A stretch of DNA of 64,000 nt from Roseiarcus sp963784805. Lineage in GTDB: Bacteria > Pseudomonadota > Alphaproteobacteria > Rhizobiales > Beijerinckiaceae. The stretch covers positions 62,001-126,000 of the forward strand of contig CAWASR010000025.1 in assembly GCA_963784805.1 (NCBI GenBank), written 5' to 3'. This document shows, piece after piece, positions 36,049 through 45,083 of this stretch; position 1 is the first letter of the stretch, and every line of letters starts with the position of its first letter. The notes beneath the pieces were generated by a model. The model searched no databases, had not been told where the DNA came from, and saw only the letters and a list, made by a program, of their open reading frames with translations. The position numbers and the translations under genes were made by a program.

Positions 36049-36810
36049 GTGCTTGCGCGCATAACGGTCGGAATCCTGGTATTGGCTGCAATAGCGTTGT
36101 CTGCGGCCTTCGTCATCCGAACATCCTGGATCAGGTCCAAGATCGCCGCGCTTTCGTCGCCTCCTTCGGCGGACTACACGGACGCCAATAGCAGGCTTCC
36201 TCTGAAGGAAAAGAAGCTCCGCGTCGTTCTGATCGGAGATTCGAGGGTCGCCCGATGGCCGACGGCCGCCATGAGCGACCGAGTCGAAGTCATCAATCGG
36301 GGCATTGGAGGCGAAACATTGGCCCAGATGGCGCATCGCTTTCGGCGCGACGCCGTTGCGTTGAAGCCCGACGTCATCGTGATTGAGAGCGGCGCGAACG
36401 ATCTCGTCGCCGCCAAATTCTTGGACGCCGCCGCCGGCCGCGCCGTCGTTAGTCAGACAGCCCCCACCCTCCTTCGATTGGCGAAAGAGGGAGCCGCGTC
36501 CGACGCTCAGGTGCTGCTGATGACAATCATTCCGGCTGCGCGCCCCGAATTGTTGAGGTTGCCTGTGTGGAAAGAGTCCTTGCGCGCCGCGGTGGCCGAG
36601 GTGAATGGCGAGCTCAGGCGTTCCGCCCTGCCCAATCACGTCAGATTGATCGACTTGTCCGCCGCGCTGGCGGGCGGCGACGACCGACTGCTGCCCGATA
36701 AATTCCGTCTCGACACGCTCCACTTGAACCAGGCCGGCTACAAGCGATTGACCGAAATTCTGTTGCGGAATTTGCCAGACCCTTCTTCCGACCGGCGAGA
36801 AGACCGTTAA
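36049..36810 (+). CDS. SGNH/GDSL hydrolase, membrane-anchored
   Basis: A 253-residue protein beginning with a GTG and an N-terminal membrane helix (ITVGILVLAAIALSAAFVI). The SGNH blocks are all present: VVLIGDSRVARW (Ser), NRGIGGET (Gly), ESGANDLVAA (Asn) and DTLHLNQAGY (Asp-His). It is an exported esterase or acetylhydrolase facing the periplasm; the substrate is not evident and no polysaccharide genes are nearby. Confidence 0.88.
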   Translation: MLARITVGILVLAAIALSAAFVIRTSWIRSKIAALSSPPSADYTDANSRLPLKEKKLRVVLIGDSRVARWPTAAMSDRVEVINRGIGGETLAQMAHRFRRDAVALKPDVIVIESGANDLVAAKFLDAAAGRAVVSQTAPTLLRLAKEGAASDAQVLLMTIIPAARPELLRLPVWKESLRAAVAEVNGELRRSALPNHVRLIDLSAALAGGDDRLLPDKFRLDTLHLNQAGYKRLTEILLRNLPDPSSDRREDR

Positions 36811-37346
36811 GGGTCAGCGCATCTGCCGCCGGAGCATCTCGATGACAGGCGGCGATCGACAATTAGCAGCGTTGATTGATCGTCAGGCATAAAGCGAATG
36901 GGAACTTTGACGATGTGGTGAACGTAGTGGCATTTTTTACGAACGTCGCTAGCGAGTTCGACGGACAGATTATTTACTTGGAGGTGCTCGTGAGTCAATT
37001 TCTACTTGATAAATTTCGCAAGGGCGGATCGAGACGGCAATTATTTTCAACAACGGAGTCTCCTACGCCAGCTTGTCGGCCTGATTTCACAATGGGAAGA
37101 TAAGTTGTCAAATGACCGTGTTGCGGCGGTGACGTCGTTGCGATGATCGGAGACTTTTCGCCGAAGTCAATTTCATTTTATTCGCTTGGCTAAGCGTAAT
37201 TGTGTTATTGTCCCCTTGTCGAGAGATCTCGATAAGGCTCGCTTGAGGATTTCGTTGTGACGTCCAAGGCGTCGCATTTGTATGGTTTTAGTGCGTGAGA
37301 GCTGATCTCCGACGAAAATGTTTCTACGGAAAGTGACGTGAATCCC
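36811..37346. other. AT-richer gap of likely different origin
   Basis: This gap is noticeably lower in GC than the rest of the window, with words such as CATTTTTTACG, CAATTATTTTCAAC and TTTCATTTTATTCG. Two short open frames (plus 36876-37103 and minus 36807-36998) have no recognisable motif. The 13-base word GTAATTGTGTTAT at 37196-37208 occurs again at 54247-54259, next to repeat copy 2. CGAGA-GA-TCTCG near 37220 is a small palindrome. I see no RNA gene. Confidence 0.45.
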
Positions 37347-37538
37347 CTACGGTGCGGCGCCAATGTCGAAGTCGACGACCGGCTCGAGGCTAGGCGCGCT
37401 GATCGCGCCGGCGCGCGTGGGCGCGACTTGGCCTGCGACAATCTTCGAAAATTCCATTCCAATCTCGTCAACGTACGAGGGATCGTCCGGCTTCGCCGCG
37501 AAACGCGGCGACGAAATTTCCAAATCAATCGTAGTCAT
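37347..37538 (-). CDS. Possible small protein at the end of the ABC transporter operon
   Basis: A 63-residue frame from an ATG at 37538, 41 bases after the ATPase stop and on the same strand. It begins MTTIDLEISSPRFAAK and contains DDPSYVDEIGMEFSKIV, acidic and without a leader. No family is recognised and there is no strong ribosome site. Composition is that of a coding region (balanced acidic and hydrophobic residues), but the evidence is limited. Confidence 0.38.
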   Translation of the reverse strand: MTTIDLEISSPRFAAKPDDPSYVDEIGMEFSKIVAGQVAPTRAGAISAPSLEPVVDFDIGAAP

Positions 37539-37579
37539 GTCGAGCGAGCTTCGATGGCGGTGTGATGAAGGGCTGCGCG

Positions 37580-38356
37580 CTATCCCCGGTCCTTGGCGAT
37601 GAACTGGCGGAACCGCTCGGATTTCGAATCGCCGAACAGTTCGTCCGGCGGCCCCTCGGCCTCGACCAGCCCCTGGTGCAGGAACATCACCCGCGTCGAG
37701 ACGTCGCGCGCGAACCCCATCTCGTGGGTGACCACCAGCATGGTGCGGCCTTCCTCGGCAAGCGCCCGCATCACCCTCAGCACTTCTCCGACCAGCTCCG
37801 GATCGAGCGCAGAGGTCGGCTCGTCGAACAGCATGACTTTCGGCCGCATCGCCAGCGCGCGCGCGATCGCGGCGCGCTGCTGCTGGCCGCCGGAAAGATG
37901 GGCGGGATAATGGCTCCACTTGTCGGCGATCCCGACCTTGGCCAATAGCGCGCGCGCCTCCTCGACGCATTCGGCGCGCGGACGCTTCTGCACGTGCACG
38001 GGCGCCTCGATCAGATTTTCCAGCACCGTCATATGCGACCACAGATTGAAGCTCTGAAACACCATCGCCAGCTCGGCGCGGATGCGGTCGACCTGGCGCC
38101 GGTCCGCCGGTTCGGACGCTCCATCGCGGCGCCGTCGCATTTTGATCGTCTCGCCCGCGACCGAGACGACGCCGTCGTCGGGCGTCTCCAGGAGATTGAT
38201 GCAGCGCAAAAACGTGCTCTTGCCCGACCCGGAGGAGCCGAGGATCGAGATTACGTCGCCGTCGTTCGCCGTCAGCGACACGCCCTTGAGCACTTCAAGT
38301 GAGCCAAACCGTTTGCGCAGGTCGACGACGGACAGGGCGGAGACGTCTGCCGGCAT
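37580..38356 (-). CDS. Polar amino acid ABC transporter, ATP-binding protein
   Basis: A 258-residue ATPase of the HisP/GlnQ/OccP group. Walker A reads GSSGSGKST, the Q loop is in MVFQSFNLWSHMTVLEN, the signature is LSGGQQQR, Walker B VMLFDEPTSALDPE and the switch His in VVTHEMGF. The EAPVHVQKRPRAE region is typical of basic amino acid and opine importers. It is last of the four transporter genes, 12 bases after the second permease. Confidence 0.94.
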   Translation of the reverse strand: MPADVSALSVVDLRKRFGSLEVLKGVSLTANDGDVISILGSSGSGKSTFLRCINLLETPDDGVVSVAGETIKMRRRRDGASEPADRRQVDRIRAELAMVFQSFNLWSHMTVLENLIEAPVHVQKRPRAECVEEARALLAKVGIADKWSHYPAHLSGGQQQRAAIARALAMRPKVMLFDEPTSALDPELVGEVLRVMRALAEEGRTMLVVTHEMGFARDVSTRVMFLHQGLVEAEGPPDELFGDSKSERFRQFIAKDRG

Positions 38357-38368
38357 GGTTCTCGACCT

Positions 38369-39061
38369 TCAGTTCGGGCGTTGGCGCAAATGCGGCGACA
38401 GCCGGCGCTCCAGCGCCAGGAACGCGGCGCCGATGGCGTAGTTCACCGTGAAATAGATGGCTCCGGCGACGAGGAGCGGCGGATAGGTGACGAGGGTGTC
38501 GTTCCGGATCTTGAGGGCGACGCTGAGGACGTCCCAGAGCGTGACCAGCGACACCAGCGCCGTCGCCTTGACCATCGAGATCACTTCGGTCGAATAGGCG
38601 GGCAGCGCATGACGAAGCGCGATCGGAAATACGATGCGCCGAAACAGGAGCAGGCTCGACATGCCGCATGCGCGCGCGGATTCGATCTGTCCGTTCGGAA
38701 CCGCGAGCAGCGCGCCGCGAAAGATCTCGCTCTGGTAGGCCGCGGTGCAGAGCGCGAACGACAGCACCGCGCAGCCGAAGGCGTCGCGCAGGAACGGCCA
38801 GAAAATGCTGGCGCGCACCGCCGGAAACGTTGACAGTCCGTAATAGACGATGAACAGCTGGATCAGAAGCGGCGTGCCGCGAAACACAGAGACGTAGGCG
38901 CGCGCGATCAGCTCCAGCGGCTTTGAGCCGCTGACCCGCATCCATGTCACGCCGGCGGCGATCGCGCCACCGAAGATGACGGACAGCGCCCAGACCTCGA
39001 GGGTCAGCGGCAGCGCGCCGATGAGGCGGACGAAAATGCTGGAAATGAGCTCCCAGTCCAT
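38369..39061 (-). CDS. Polar amino acid ABC transporter permease (HisM/OccM-like)
   Basis: A 230-residue inner-membrane protein with about five helices and the coupling EAA-like loop QIESARACGMSSLLLFRRIV. AYVSVFRGTPLLIQLFIVYYG is the hallmark of the HisMQ permease family. The ATG at 39061 shares its A with the last base of the other permease's stop codon, so the genes overlap by one base and probably pair as a heterodimer. The longer frame upstream is a shadow. Confidence 0.93.
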   Translation of the reverse strand: MDWELISSIFVRLIGALPLTLEVWALSVIFGGAIAAGVTWMRVSGSKPLELIARAYVSVFRGTPLLIQLFIVYYGLSTFPAVRASIFWPFLRDAFGCAVLSFALCTAAYQSEIFRGALLAVPNGQIESARACGMSSLLLFRRIVFPIALRHALPAYSTEVISMVKATALVSLVTLWDVLSVALKIRNDTLVTYPPLLVAGAIYFTVNYAIGAAFLALERRLSPHLRQRPN

Positions 39062-39783
39062 CACGCCCGCCCAGGCGCGCGGCGCAGGCCGCGGGTCGCG
39101 CGCGCCTCCGCCAGATCGAACAACTGGTTCGATATCATCGTCATCGCCAGATAGAGAACGGCGCCGCCGAGATAGAAGGCGAAGGGCCGGTGCGTCGATC
39201 CCGCGCCGACCTGGCTGACCCGCATCAGCTCCGACAGTCCCGTGACCGAAATGAGGGACGAGTCCTTCAGCGCCACCTGCCAAAGATTGCCGAGTCCAGG
39301 CAGCGCGAAGCGTAGGATCTGCGGCGCGATGATGCGCCGGAACATCAGGGGGCGAGTCATGCCGACGCTGACTGCCGCCTCCAGCTCGCCGCGGGCGATG
39401 GCGACATACCCGGCCCGGAACACCTCGGCCTGATAGGCGCCGGAGATCACCCCGACCGCGAGCGCGCCGGCCGCGAACGAGGGAACCCCGAGGAACCCTT
39501 GGTGGCCGACGGCGTGCGCCGCGTTCGTCAGCAGCGTCGAACTGCCGAAATAGACGAAATAGACCACCAGAAGCTCAGGCAGGCCGCGAAACACCGCCGC
39601 ATAGGCCTCGCCGATCCATCCCGCGATCCGCGCGCCCGAGAGCCTCGCCCACGCGACCAGCGCGCCGAGCGTGGCTCCGATCGCCAGTCCGCATGCGGAG
39701 ACGAGCAGCGTCATTACGGCGCCCTGAAGCAGCGCCAACCCCCAGCCGCCGGGGCCAAAACCGAAAATGCTCAAGCCGCCCAC
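39061..39783 (-). CDS. Polar amino acid ABC transporter permease (HisQ/OccQ-like)
   Basis: A 240-residue permease with YAAVFRGLPELLVVYFVYFG, the HisQ-type version of the family motif, and the coupling loop ELEAAVSVGMTRPLMFRRII. It pairs with the next gene. It lies 77 bases after the binding-protein gene. Confidence 0.93.
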   Translation of the reverse strand: MGGLSIFGFGPGGWGLALLQGAVMTLLVSACGLAIGATLGALVAWARLSGARIAGWIGEAYAAVFRGLPELLVVYFVYFGSSTLLTNAAHAVGHQGFLGVPSFAAGALAVGVISGAYQAEVFRAGYVAIARGELEAAVSVGMTRPLMFRRIIAPQILRFALPGLGNLWQVALKDSSLISVTGLSELMRVSQVGAGSTHRPFAFYLGGAVLYLAMTMISNQLFDLAEARATRGLRRAPGRA

Positions 39784-39860
39784 GCGAATGCCGCTCCACG
39801 CAAACCCGCCGCTCCGACGACGATCTCAAGAGATTCGGCGGAGCGGCCCCCCTGATGGAC

Positions 39861-40715
39861 TCACGGGGTGGTGTCGATCTTGAACCATTTCATGCTGTAT
39901 TTCTTGACCGAGCCGTCCGCGAAAGCCGCGGCGAGCGCTTTGTTGAACTTCGCGGTCAGATCGGCGTCCGACTTGCGAATTCCCATGCCCTCGCCCACGC
40001 CGAAGGGGCCGCCGGTGAATTCGGGGCCGACGATGGCGAAGTCCTTGGCGTCGGGCATGGCGACCGCCGCCGCTATGGTCGGATAGTCGTCGAGGACCGC
40101 GTCGATACGCCCGGACTTCAGATCGAGGTCGCGCTCGTCGGTGGTCTTGTATTCCTTGACGGTGGCGACGCTCTTCAAATACTTGTCGGCGAAATTCGCG
40201 TGGGTGGTCGAGACCTGAACGCCGACGGTCTTGCCCTTCAACGCCGTTTGGACCTCCTTGATCGCGGCCTCGGCGGCGGCGGGGTCTTTGTTGATGTTGA
40301 AGACCTTGCCGGAATCGGCCAGCTTGGCGAGCGGGCTATCCTTCGGAGCCATGAAGCCGGCGGGCGACGCGGCATAGGGGCTGGAAAAGTCGATCGTCTT
40401 CAGCCGCGCTGGGGTGATCGACATGCCGTCCATGATGACGTCGAACTTGCCGGCCTGCAGGCCGGGGATCATGCCGTCCCAGTCCTGGGCGATAATCTTG
40501 CACTCGAGCCCGGCGCGCTTGCATAGGTCGTGCGCGAGGTCGACCTCGAAGCCGACGATCTTCCCGCTCGAATCGGTCAGGTTCCAGGGGGCATAGGCCC
40601 CTTCCATTCCGATGGTGACGGTCTTCCAGTCCTTGGCGAAGGCCGTCGGCGCGACGCCGAGCGCCACAGCGAGCATCGCGCCCAGCAAGGACGACTTGAG
40701 GAATTTCGTGCCCAT
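39861..40715 (-). CDS. Periplasmic amino acid-binding protein of the LAO/octopine type
   Basis: A 284-residue exported protein. The signal peptide ends at APTAFAKD near residue 27. The mature part has VTIGMEGAYAPWNL, GFEVDLAHDLCKRAG, QDWDGMIPGLQAGKFDVIM and SPYAASPAGF, which fit lysine-arginine-ornithine or opine binding proteins. The ligand cannot be told exactly. It heads the transporter operon; the ATG at 40715 is preferred to a TTG one codon before. Confidence 0.92.
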   Translation of the reverse strand: MGTKFLKSSLLGAMLAVALGVAPTAFAKDWKTVTIGMEGAYAPWNLTDSSGKIVGFEVDLAHDLCKRAGLECKIIAQDWDGMIPGLQAGKFDVIMDGMSITPARLKTIDFSSPYAASPAGFMAPKDSPLAKLADSGKVFNINKDPAAAEAAIKEVQTALKGKTVGVQVSTTHANFADKYLKSVATVKEYKTTDERDLDLKSGRIDAVLDDYPTIAAAVAMPDAKDFAIVGPEFTGGPFGVGEGMGIRKSDADLTAKFNKALAAAFADGSVKKYSMKWFKIDTTP

Positions 40716-40853
40716 CAATCTCTCCCGTTGGCTTTCCTACGTTCTTGCGACCCCGCTGAAACCCGCGGGCTTATGCCGAGTCATACAGGCCGATCGGCTT
40801 GTTGTGAACTTGGGCGTCGTGCAATTTCGCTCCTTTCCCGCCGCCGACCGCGC

Positions 40854-42149
40854 CTAGCCGGCGAAGCCGGTGAGCAAGCGATTGCATTCGGTTGCGAAGC
40901 GTTGGTTCGGCGAACTGCCCTCAGGGTCGCGCGAAAACTCCGGCCTGAGGCGATTGAGAAAGAACATCTCGTGGGCACGATCATGCTTCGCGACGATTGG
41001 GCCGCGCCGCTCCAAGTCGAAGAGCGTCTTGACGTGGCCCGCCACGGTCTCCGAGACATTGATCCGGCCGGGCGCGCCGTTCGCCTCCATCAGCGCAGCT
41101 GTGTTGACCGCGTCTCCCCAGATGTCGAACGTGAACTTGTTCTTGCCGACAACCCCGGACATCACGGGTCCGCTATGGATTCCAACGCGGAGATCGAGCG
41201 CCGGCAGCCGCATTTTCTCGCGCAACGCCTTCATGCGAGCGACGGTGGCTTGCATTTCGAGCGCCGCAAGACACGCATCGATCGCGTGCCGGCGACTGGC
41301 CGTCGGCACGCCGGCGACAGCCATGTAAGCATCGCCGACCGTCTTGAGCTTTTCGAGTCCGCAGCGGGCGACAATCTCGTCGAAGGCGGTGAAGTACTGG
41401 TCGAGCAGTCCGATCAGCGCGGCCGGCTCGGTCCGCTCCGCAAGAAGGGTGAAGCCTTTGAAATCGGTGAACAGGACTGTCGCGGCGGTCGTGTATCTGG
41501 GCTGAACCTTGCCGGTCTTCTTGAGTTCGTCGGCGATCGACGGCGGCAGAATATTGACCAGGAGCTCCTCTGTGCGAGCCTTCTCGGCCGCCGCCTCTGA
41601 TCGCGCTTGATCCAGCTCCCTAATCGTCTGGTGATATTCGATTAGCCTCCTCCGCAACTCCAACTGCGACAGCACTTGGCGCGACAATCGGCGCATCGAT
41701 TGGGTCTGCTCGAAATCGAGCTGCCGCGGCGCGAAGTCCATCACGCAGAGCGTGCCGAGCGCATAGCCTTCATCTGTAATCAGCGGCATGCTGCAATAGA
41801 ATTGCATGTGCGGTTCGCCAGTGACGAATGGGTTCCCGCTGAAGCGCGCATCCTCGCGCAGGTCTGGAACCGTGACCAGTTCCGCGCCGCAAATCGTCGT
41901 CGAGCAGAACGCGATCTCGCGCGGGCACTGATTGAAGTCGGGCGGCAGGCCGTATTTGGCTTTGAACCACAGGCGCTCGTCATCGATAAAGCTGATGTAC
42001 CCGACCGGGCAGCGACAAATCTGCGCCGCAAGCTCTCCGATATCGTCATAGGCGACGTCCGGCGGGGTGTCCAAGATCTCGAACGCGCGGAGAGCCGCGA
42101 CTCGCTCGGCCTCGTTGGCGGGCACGGGAAATGACAAGGGGCCTCCCAT
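40854..42149 (-). CDS. GAF domain / class III nucleotide cyclase protein
   Basis: A 431-residue protein: a GAF sensor (residues 15-165), a short coiled linker and a class III cyclase (220-400). Metal-binding D229 (VLFTDFKGFT) and D273 (VGDAYMA), K269 and N349 are present. The transition-state Arg expected four residues after N349 is Leu353 (NTAALMEANG), so activity may be low or altered. The GAF part resembles those with the ILDTPPD start. The product would be a cyclic nucleotide; a cNMP-binding protein is encoded at 13090. It lies 138 bp upstream of the ABC transporter operon on the same strand. Confidence 0.88.
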   Translation of the reverse strand: MGGPLSFPVPANEAERVAALRAFEILDTPPDVAYDDIGELAAQICRCPVGYISFIDDERLWFKAKYGLPPDFNQCPREIAFCSTTICGAELVTVPDLREDARFSGNPFVTGEPHMQFYCSMPLITDEGYALGTLCVMDFAPRQLDFEQTQSMRRLSRQVLSQLELRRRLIEYHQTIRELDQARSEAAAEKARTEELLVNILPPSIADELKKTGKVQPRYTTAATVLFTDFKGFTLLAERTEPAALIGLLDQYFTAFDEIVARCGLEKLKTVGDAYMAVAGVPTASRRHAIDACLAALEMQATVARMKALREKMRLPALDLRVGIHSGPVMSGVVGKNKFTFDIWGDAVNTAALMEANGAPGRINVSETVAGHVKTLFDLERRGPIVAKHDRAHEMFFLNRLRPEFSRDPEGSSPNQRFATECNRLLTGFAG

Positions 42150-42200
42150 CGATTCGCCGCTCTCCTCAATTCTCGAGCCCTCGCCGCGAGACGCGCCCGT

Positions 42201-43553
42201 TCACGCCGCCGCTCTGATCGACTCCGCGGTCTTCTCCATGACCTCGCCGATCTGGTTCTCGCTGATGATGAGCGGCGGGGTCAGTTCAATGGTGTCGCCG
42301 GAGAGGCGCAGCATGATTCCCGCCTCGTGGAACGAATGCTCCAGCACCTTGTAGCCGCGCAGGCCGGGGCCGGCGGCGCCCGGCGCCAGGTCGATCGCGC
42401 CGGTCAGGCCGACACAGCGGATGTCGACGACGTTGGGCAGGCCCTTGAGGCTCATGATCGCGTCCGCCCATTTCGGCTCGAGCGCCTTCGAGCGCTCGAA
42501 CAGCCGCTCGTCGCGATAGACGTCGAGCGCGGCGAGCGCCGCCGCGCAGGCGAGCGGATGGCCGGAATAGGTATAGCCGTGGAAGAGCTCGATCGCGTGT
42601 TCGGGCCCCTGCATGAAGGCGTCGTAAATCCCCTTGCGCACGATCACGCCGCCCATCGGCACGGTCCCTGATGTCACCCCCTTGGCGAAGGTGATAATGT
42701 CCGGAACGACGCCGTAGCGCTCGGCCGCGAACGCGGCGCCGAGACGGCCGAAGCCGGTGATGACCTCGTCGAAAATGAGCAGGATGCCATATTTGTCGCA
42801 GATTTCGCGCAGGCGCTTCAGATAGCCCTTGGGCGCCGGCAGGACGCCGGTCGAGCCCGCCATCGGCTCGACGATGACGGCGGCGATGGTCGAGGCGTCG
42901 TGCAGTCCGACGATCCCCTCCAGCGCGTCGGCGAGATGGCCGCCCCACTCCGGCTCGCCCTTGGTGAAGGCCTGATGCTCGCGGCTGTATGTCGCCGGCA
43001 GGTGGTCGACGCCGGCGAGGAGCGAGCCGAAGAACTTGCGGTTGTTGACCATGCCGCCCACCGAGATGCCGCCGAAGCCGACGCCGTGATAGCCGCGCTC
43101 GCGGCCAATCAGCCGCTGGCGCGAGCCCTGTCCGCGCACGTTGTGATAGGCGATGGCGATTTTCAGCGCCGTGTCGACGGCTTCCGAGCCAGAGTTGCAG
43201 AAGAAGACGTGGTCGAGATCGGCCGGCGCCAGTTCGGCCAGCCGCGAGGCGAGCTGAAAGACCAGCGGATGCGCGAACTGGAAGTTCGGCGAGAAATCGA
43301 GATCGGCCGCCTGGCGCTGGATCGCGGCGACGATCGGCGCCCGATTGTGGCCGGCGTTGCAGCACCACAGCGCCGCTGCGGCGTCGAGAATCTCGCGCCC
43401 CTCTGGCGTGAAGTAGTGCATGTCTTTGGAGCGGGCGATCAGACGCGGGCGCTTCTTGAATAACCGATTGGGCGTGAACGGCAGCCAGAACGCGGCCAGA
43501 TCGTTGGGAACGTCGGCGCGGACGGCGGGACTGGCGGCGGCGAGCGTCGACAT
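42201..43553 (-). CDS. Class III omega-aminotransferase (beta-alanine:pyruvate type)
   Basis: A 450-residue PLP enzyme. Features are FWLPFTPNRLFKKRPRLI, CNSGSEAVDTALKIA, GYHGVGFGGISVGG, the acidic IFDEVITGFGRLG and the PLP lysine in ITFAKGVTSGTVPMGG. The LPFTPNR N-terminus is that of beta-alanine or omega-amino acid:pyruvate aminotransferases. It could use beta-alanine released from pyrimidine breakdown, which would fit the amidohydrolase block downstream, but this is inference. Confidence 0.9.
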   Translation of the reverse strand: MSTLAAASPAVRADVPNDLAAFWLPFTPNRLFKKRPRLIARSKDMHYFTPEGREILDAAAALWCCNAGHNRAPIVAAIQRQAADLDFSPNFQFAHPLVFQLASRLAELAPADLDHVFFCNSGSEAVDTALKIAIAYHNVRGQGSRQRLIGRERGYHGVGFGGISVGGMVNNRKFFGSLLAGVDHLPATYSREHQAFTKGEPEWGGHLADALEGIVGLHDASTIAAVIVEPMAGSTGVLPAPKGYLKRLREICDKYGILLIFDEVITGFGRLGAAFAAERYGVVPDIITFAKGVTSGTVPMGGVIVRKGIYDAFMQGPEHAIELFHGYTYSGHPLACAAALAALDVYRDERLFERSKALEPKWADAIMSLKGLPNVVDIRCVGLTGAIDLAPGAAGPGLRGYKVLEHSFHEAGIMLRLSGDTIELTPPLIISENQIGEVMEKTAESIRAAA

Positions 43554-43709
43554 GAAATGATCTCCGTGGGCTATTGGTTTTCCCGAACGATGGCAGCCGC
43601 CTCAGCGTTTGTCCAGTTGCTGACGCTGTCGACGGCGCCTTGGCGACGGGCGGCCCAGCCTGTAACATAGGCGGGATGGACGCGACGCGTCCGGCGCGAG
43701 GGGTGCCTG

Positions 43710-44309
43710 GTGGCCAGATTCCTATCTCGATTGCGTGCGCTGGTTGTTCTCGCCCTGGTCGCAGTGACGGTTTCCGCCTGCGGCTACAACGTCATCCCGA
43801 CCAAGGAGGAGGCCGCCAAGGCGGCGTGGTCCCAGGTCGAAAATCAGTACCAGCGCCGCGCCGATCTGGTTCCCAATCTGGTCGCGACCGTCCAGGGCTA
43901 CGCCAAGCAGGAAAAGGACGTGTTGACCGCCGTCACCGAGGCCCGGGCGAAGGCGACCTCGATCCACATCGACGCCAAAGATCTGACCGATCCGGCGAAG
44001 ATCAAGCAAATGCAGGACGCCCAGAGCACGCTGAGCGGCGCGCTCGGCCGTCTGCTCGCGATCAGCGAAAACTACCCCGACCTCAAATCCAACCAGAATT
44101 TCCTGGCTCTGCAGTCCCAGCTCGAGGGAACGGAAAACAGGATCGCCGTCGCCCGCAAGGACTACATCGCCGCGGTGCAGGACTATAATACCGCGCTGAA
44201 GACGTTCCCGACCATCCTGTGGGCCTCGACCTTCTTCCGCGGCGCCAAGCCGATGGTCGCGTTCACCGCCGCTCCGGAAGCGCAGACCGCGCCGAAAGTG
44301 AAGTTCTAG
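43710..44309 (+). CDS. lemA: LemA family lipoprotein
   Basis: A 199-residue protein starting at GTG. The leader ends in a lipobox TVSACGYN, so the mature protein would be lipid-anchored. The helical LemA pattern follows: WSQVENQYQRRADLVPNLVATVQGYA, then a SENYPDLKSNQNFLALQSQL segment and ARKDYIAAVQDYNTALKTFP. LemA genes usually pair with TPM-domain genes, as here. The function of the pair is not settled; envelope quality control is proposed for some. Confidence 0.93.
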   Translation: MARFLSRLRALVVLALVAVTVSACGYNVIPTKEEAAKAAWSQVENQYQRRADLVPNLVATVQGYAKQEKDVLTAVTEARAKATSIHIDAKDLTDPAKIKQMQDAQSTLSGALGRLLAISENYPDLKSNQNFLALQSQLEGTENRIAVARKDYIAAVQDYNTALKTFPTILWASTFFRGAKPMVAFTAAPEAQTAPKVKF

Positions 44310-44328
44310 CGCGCGAGGGAGCGTCCGG

Positions 44329-45083
44329 ATGCGATGGATCTGGCTGCGCGCGCTCGTCCTCCTGGTCGCCGCGCTCAGTCTGGGCGCGGCGCTGGCGGCC
44401 GCGAGTTTCCCCCCGCTGACCGGACGGGTGGTCGATCAGGCGAGGATCCTCTCGCCGGTCACGGTCGCCGACCTCGAGCGCAAGCTCGCCGATCTCGAGC
44501 AGAAATCGGGCATTCAGCTCGTGGTCGCGACTGTCCCCTCGCTCGGCGGCGGGGAGATCGAGCCCTACGCCAACGAGCTTTTCCGCTTCTGGAAGCTGGG
44601 CGAGGCCAAGAAGAACAACGGCGTTCTGCTACTGATCGCGCCGAAGGAGCATCGCGTGCGCATCGAAGTCGGCTACGGCCTCGAGGGCACCCTGACCGAC
44701 GCGGTCTCGAGCATCATCATCGCCAACGCGATCGCGCCGCGGTTCAAGGCCGGCGATTTCAACGGCGGCGTCACCCGCGGCGTCAATGACATCATCACCG
44801 CGCTGACGACCAACTCGGCCGAATGGAAGCCCAAGCCGATCGACGCGCGCGCCGAACATGACGCGTCGCTGCTCGATGCGCTCGCGCCGTTCCTCATTTT
44901 TCTGTTCATCATGTTCGTGCTGTCGCGCGTGGGCCGGCGCCGCGGCGGCAATGTCGTCTTCATTCCGATGGGCATGGGGGGCGGCTTCGGCCGCGGCGGT
45001 TTCGGCGGCGGGGGTTCGGCGGCGGCGGCTTCTCGGGCGGCGGCGGCTCGTCGGGCGGCGGCGGCGCCTCGGGAGGCTGGTGA
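44329..45083 (+). pseudogene. TPM domain protein with a one-base frameshift in its glycine-rich tail
   Basis: The N-terminal part is intact: a signal peptide, then a TPM domain (VDQARILSPVTVADLERKLA, IQLVVATVPSLGG, RVRIEVGYGLEG, ITALT) and a membrane helix FLIFLFIMFVLS. The tail should be repeated Gly with Phe and Ser and end in GGASGGW. Such a tail exists only in the neighbouring frame. The G run at 45010-45014 has five bases; six would restore a 251-residue protein ending at the TGA at 45081-45083. That stop overlaps the next start by one base. As read, translation passes into a long Ala/Arg-rich shadow. The gene may vary by slippage, or the sequence may have an error. Confidence 0.82.
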
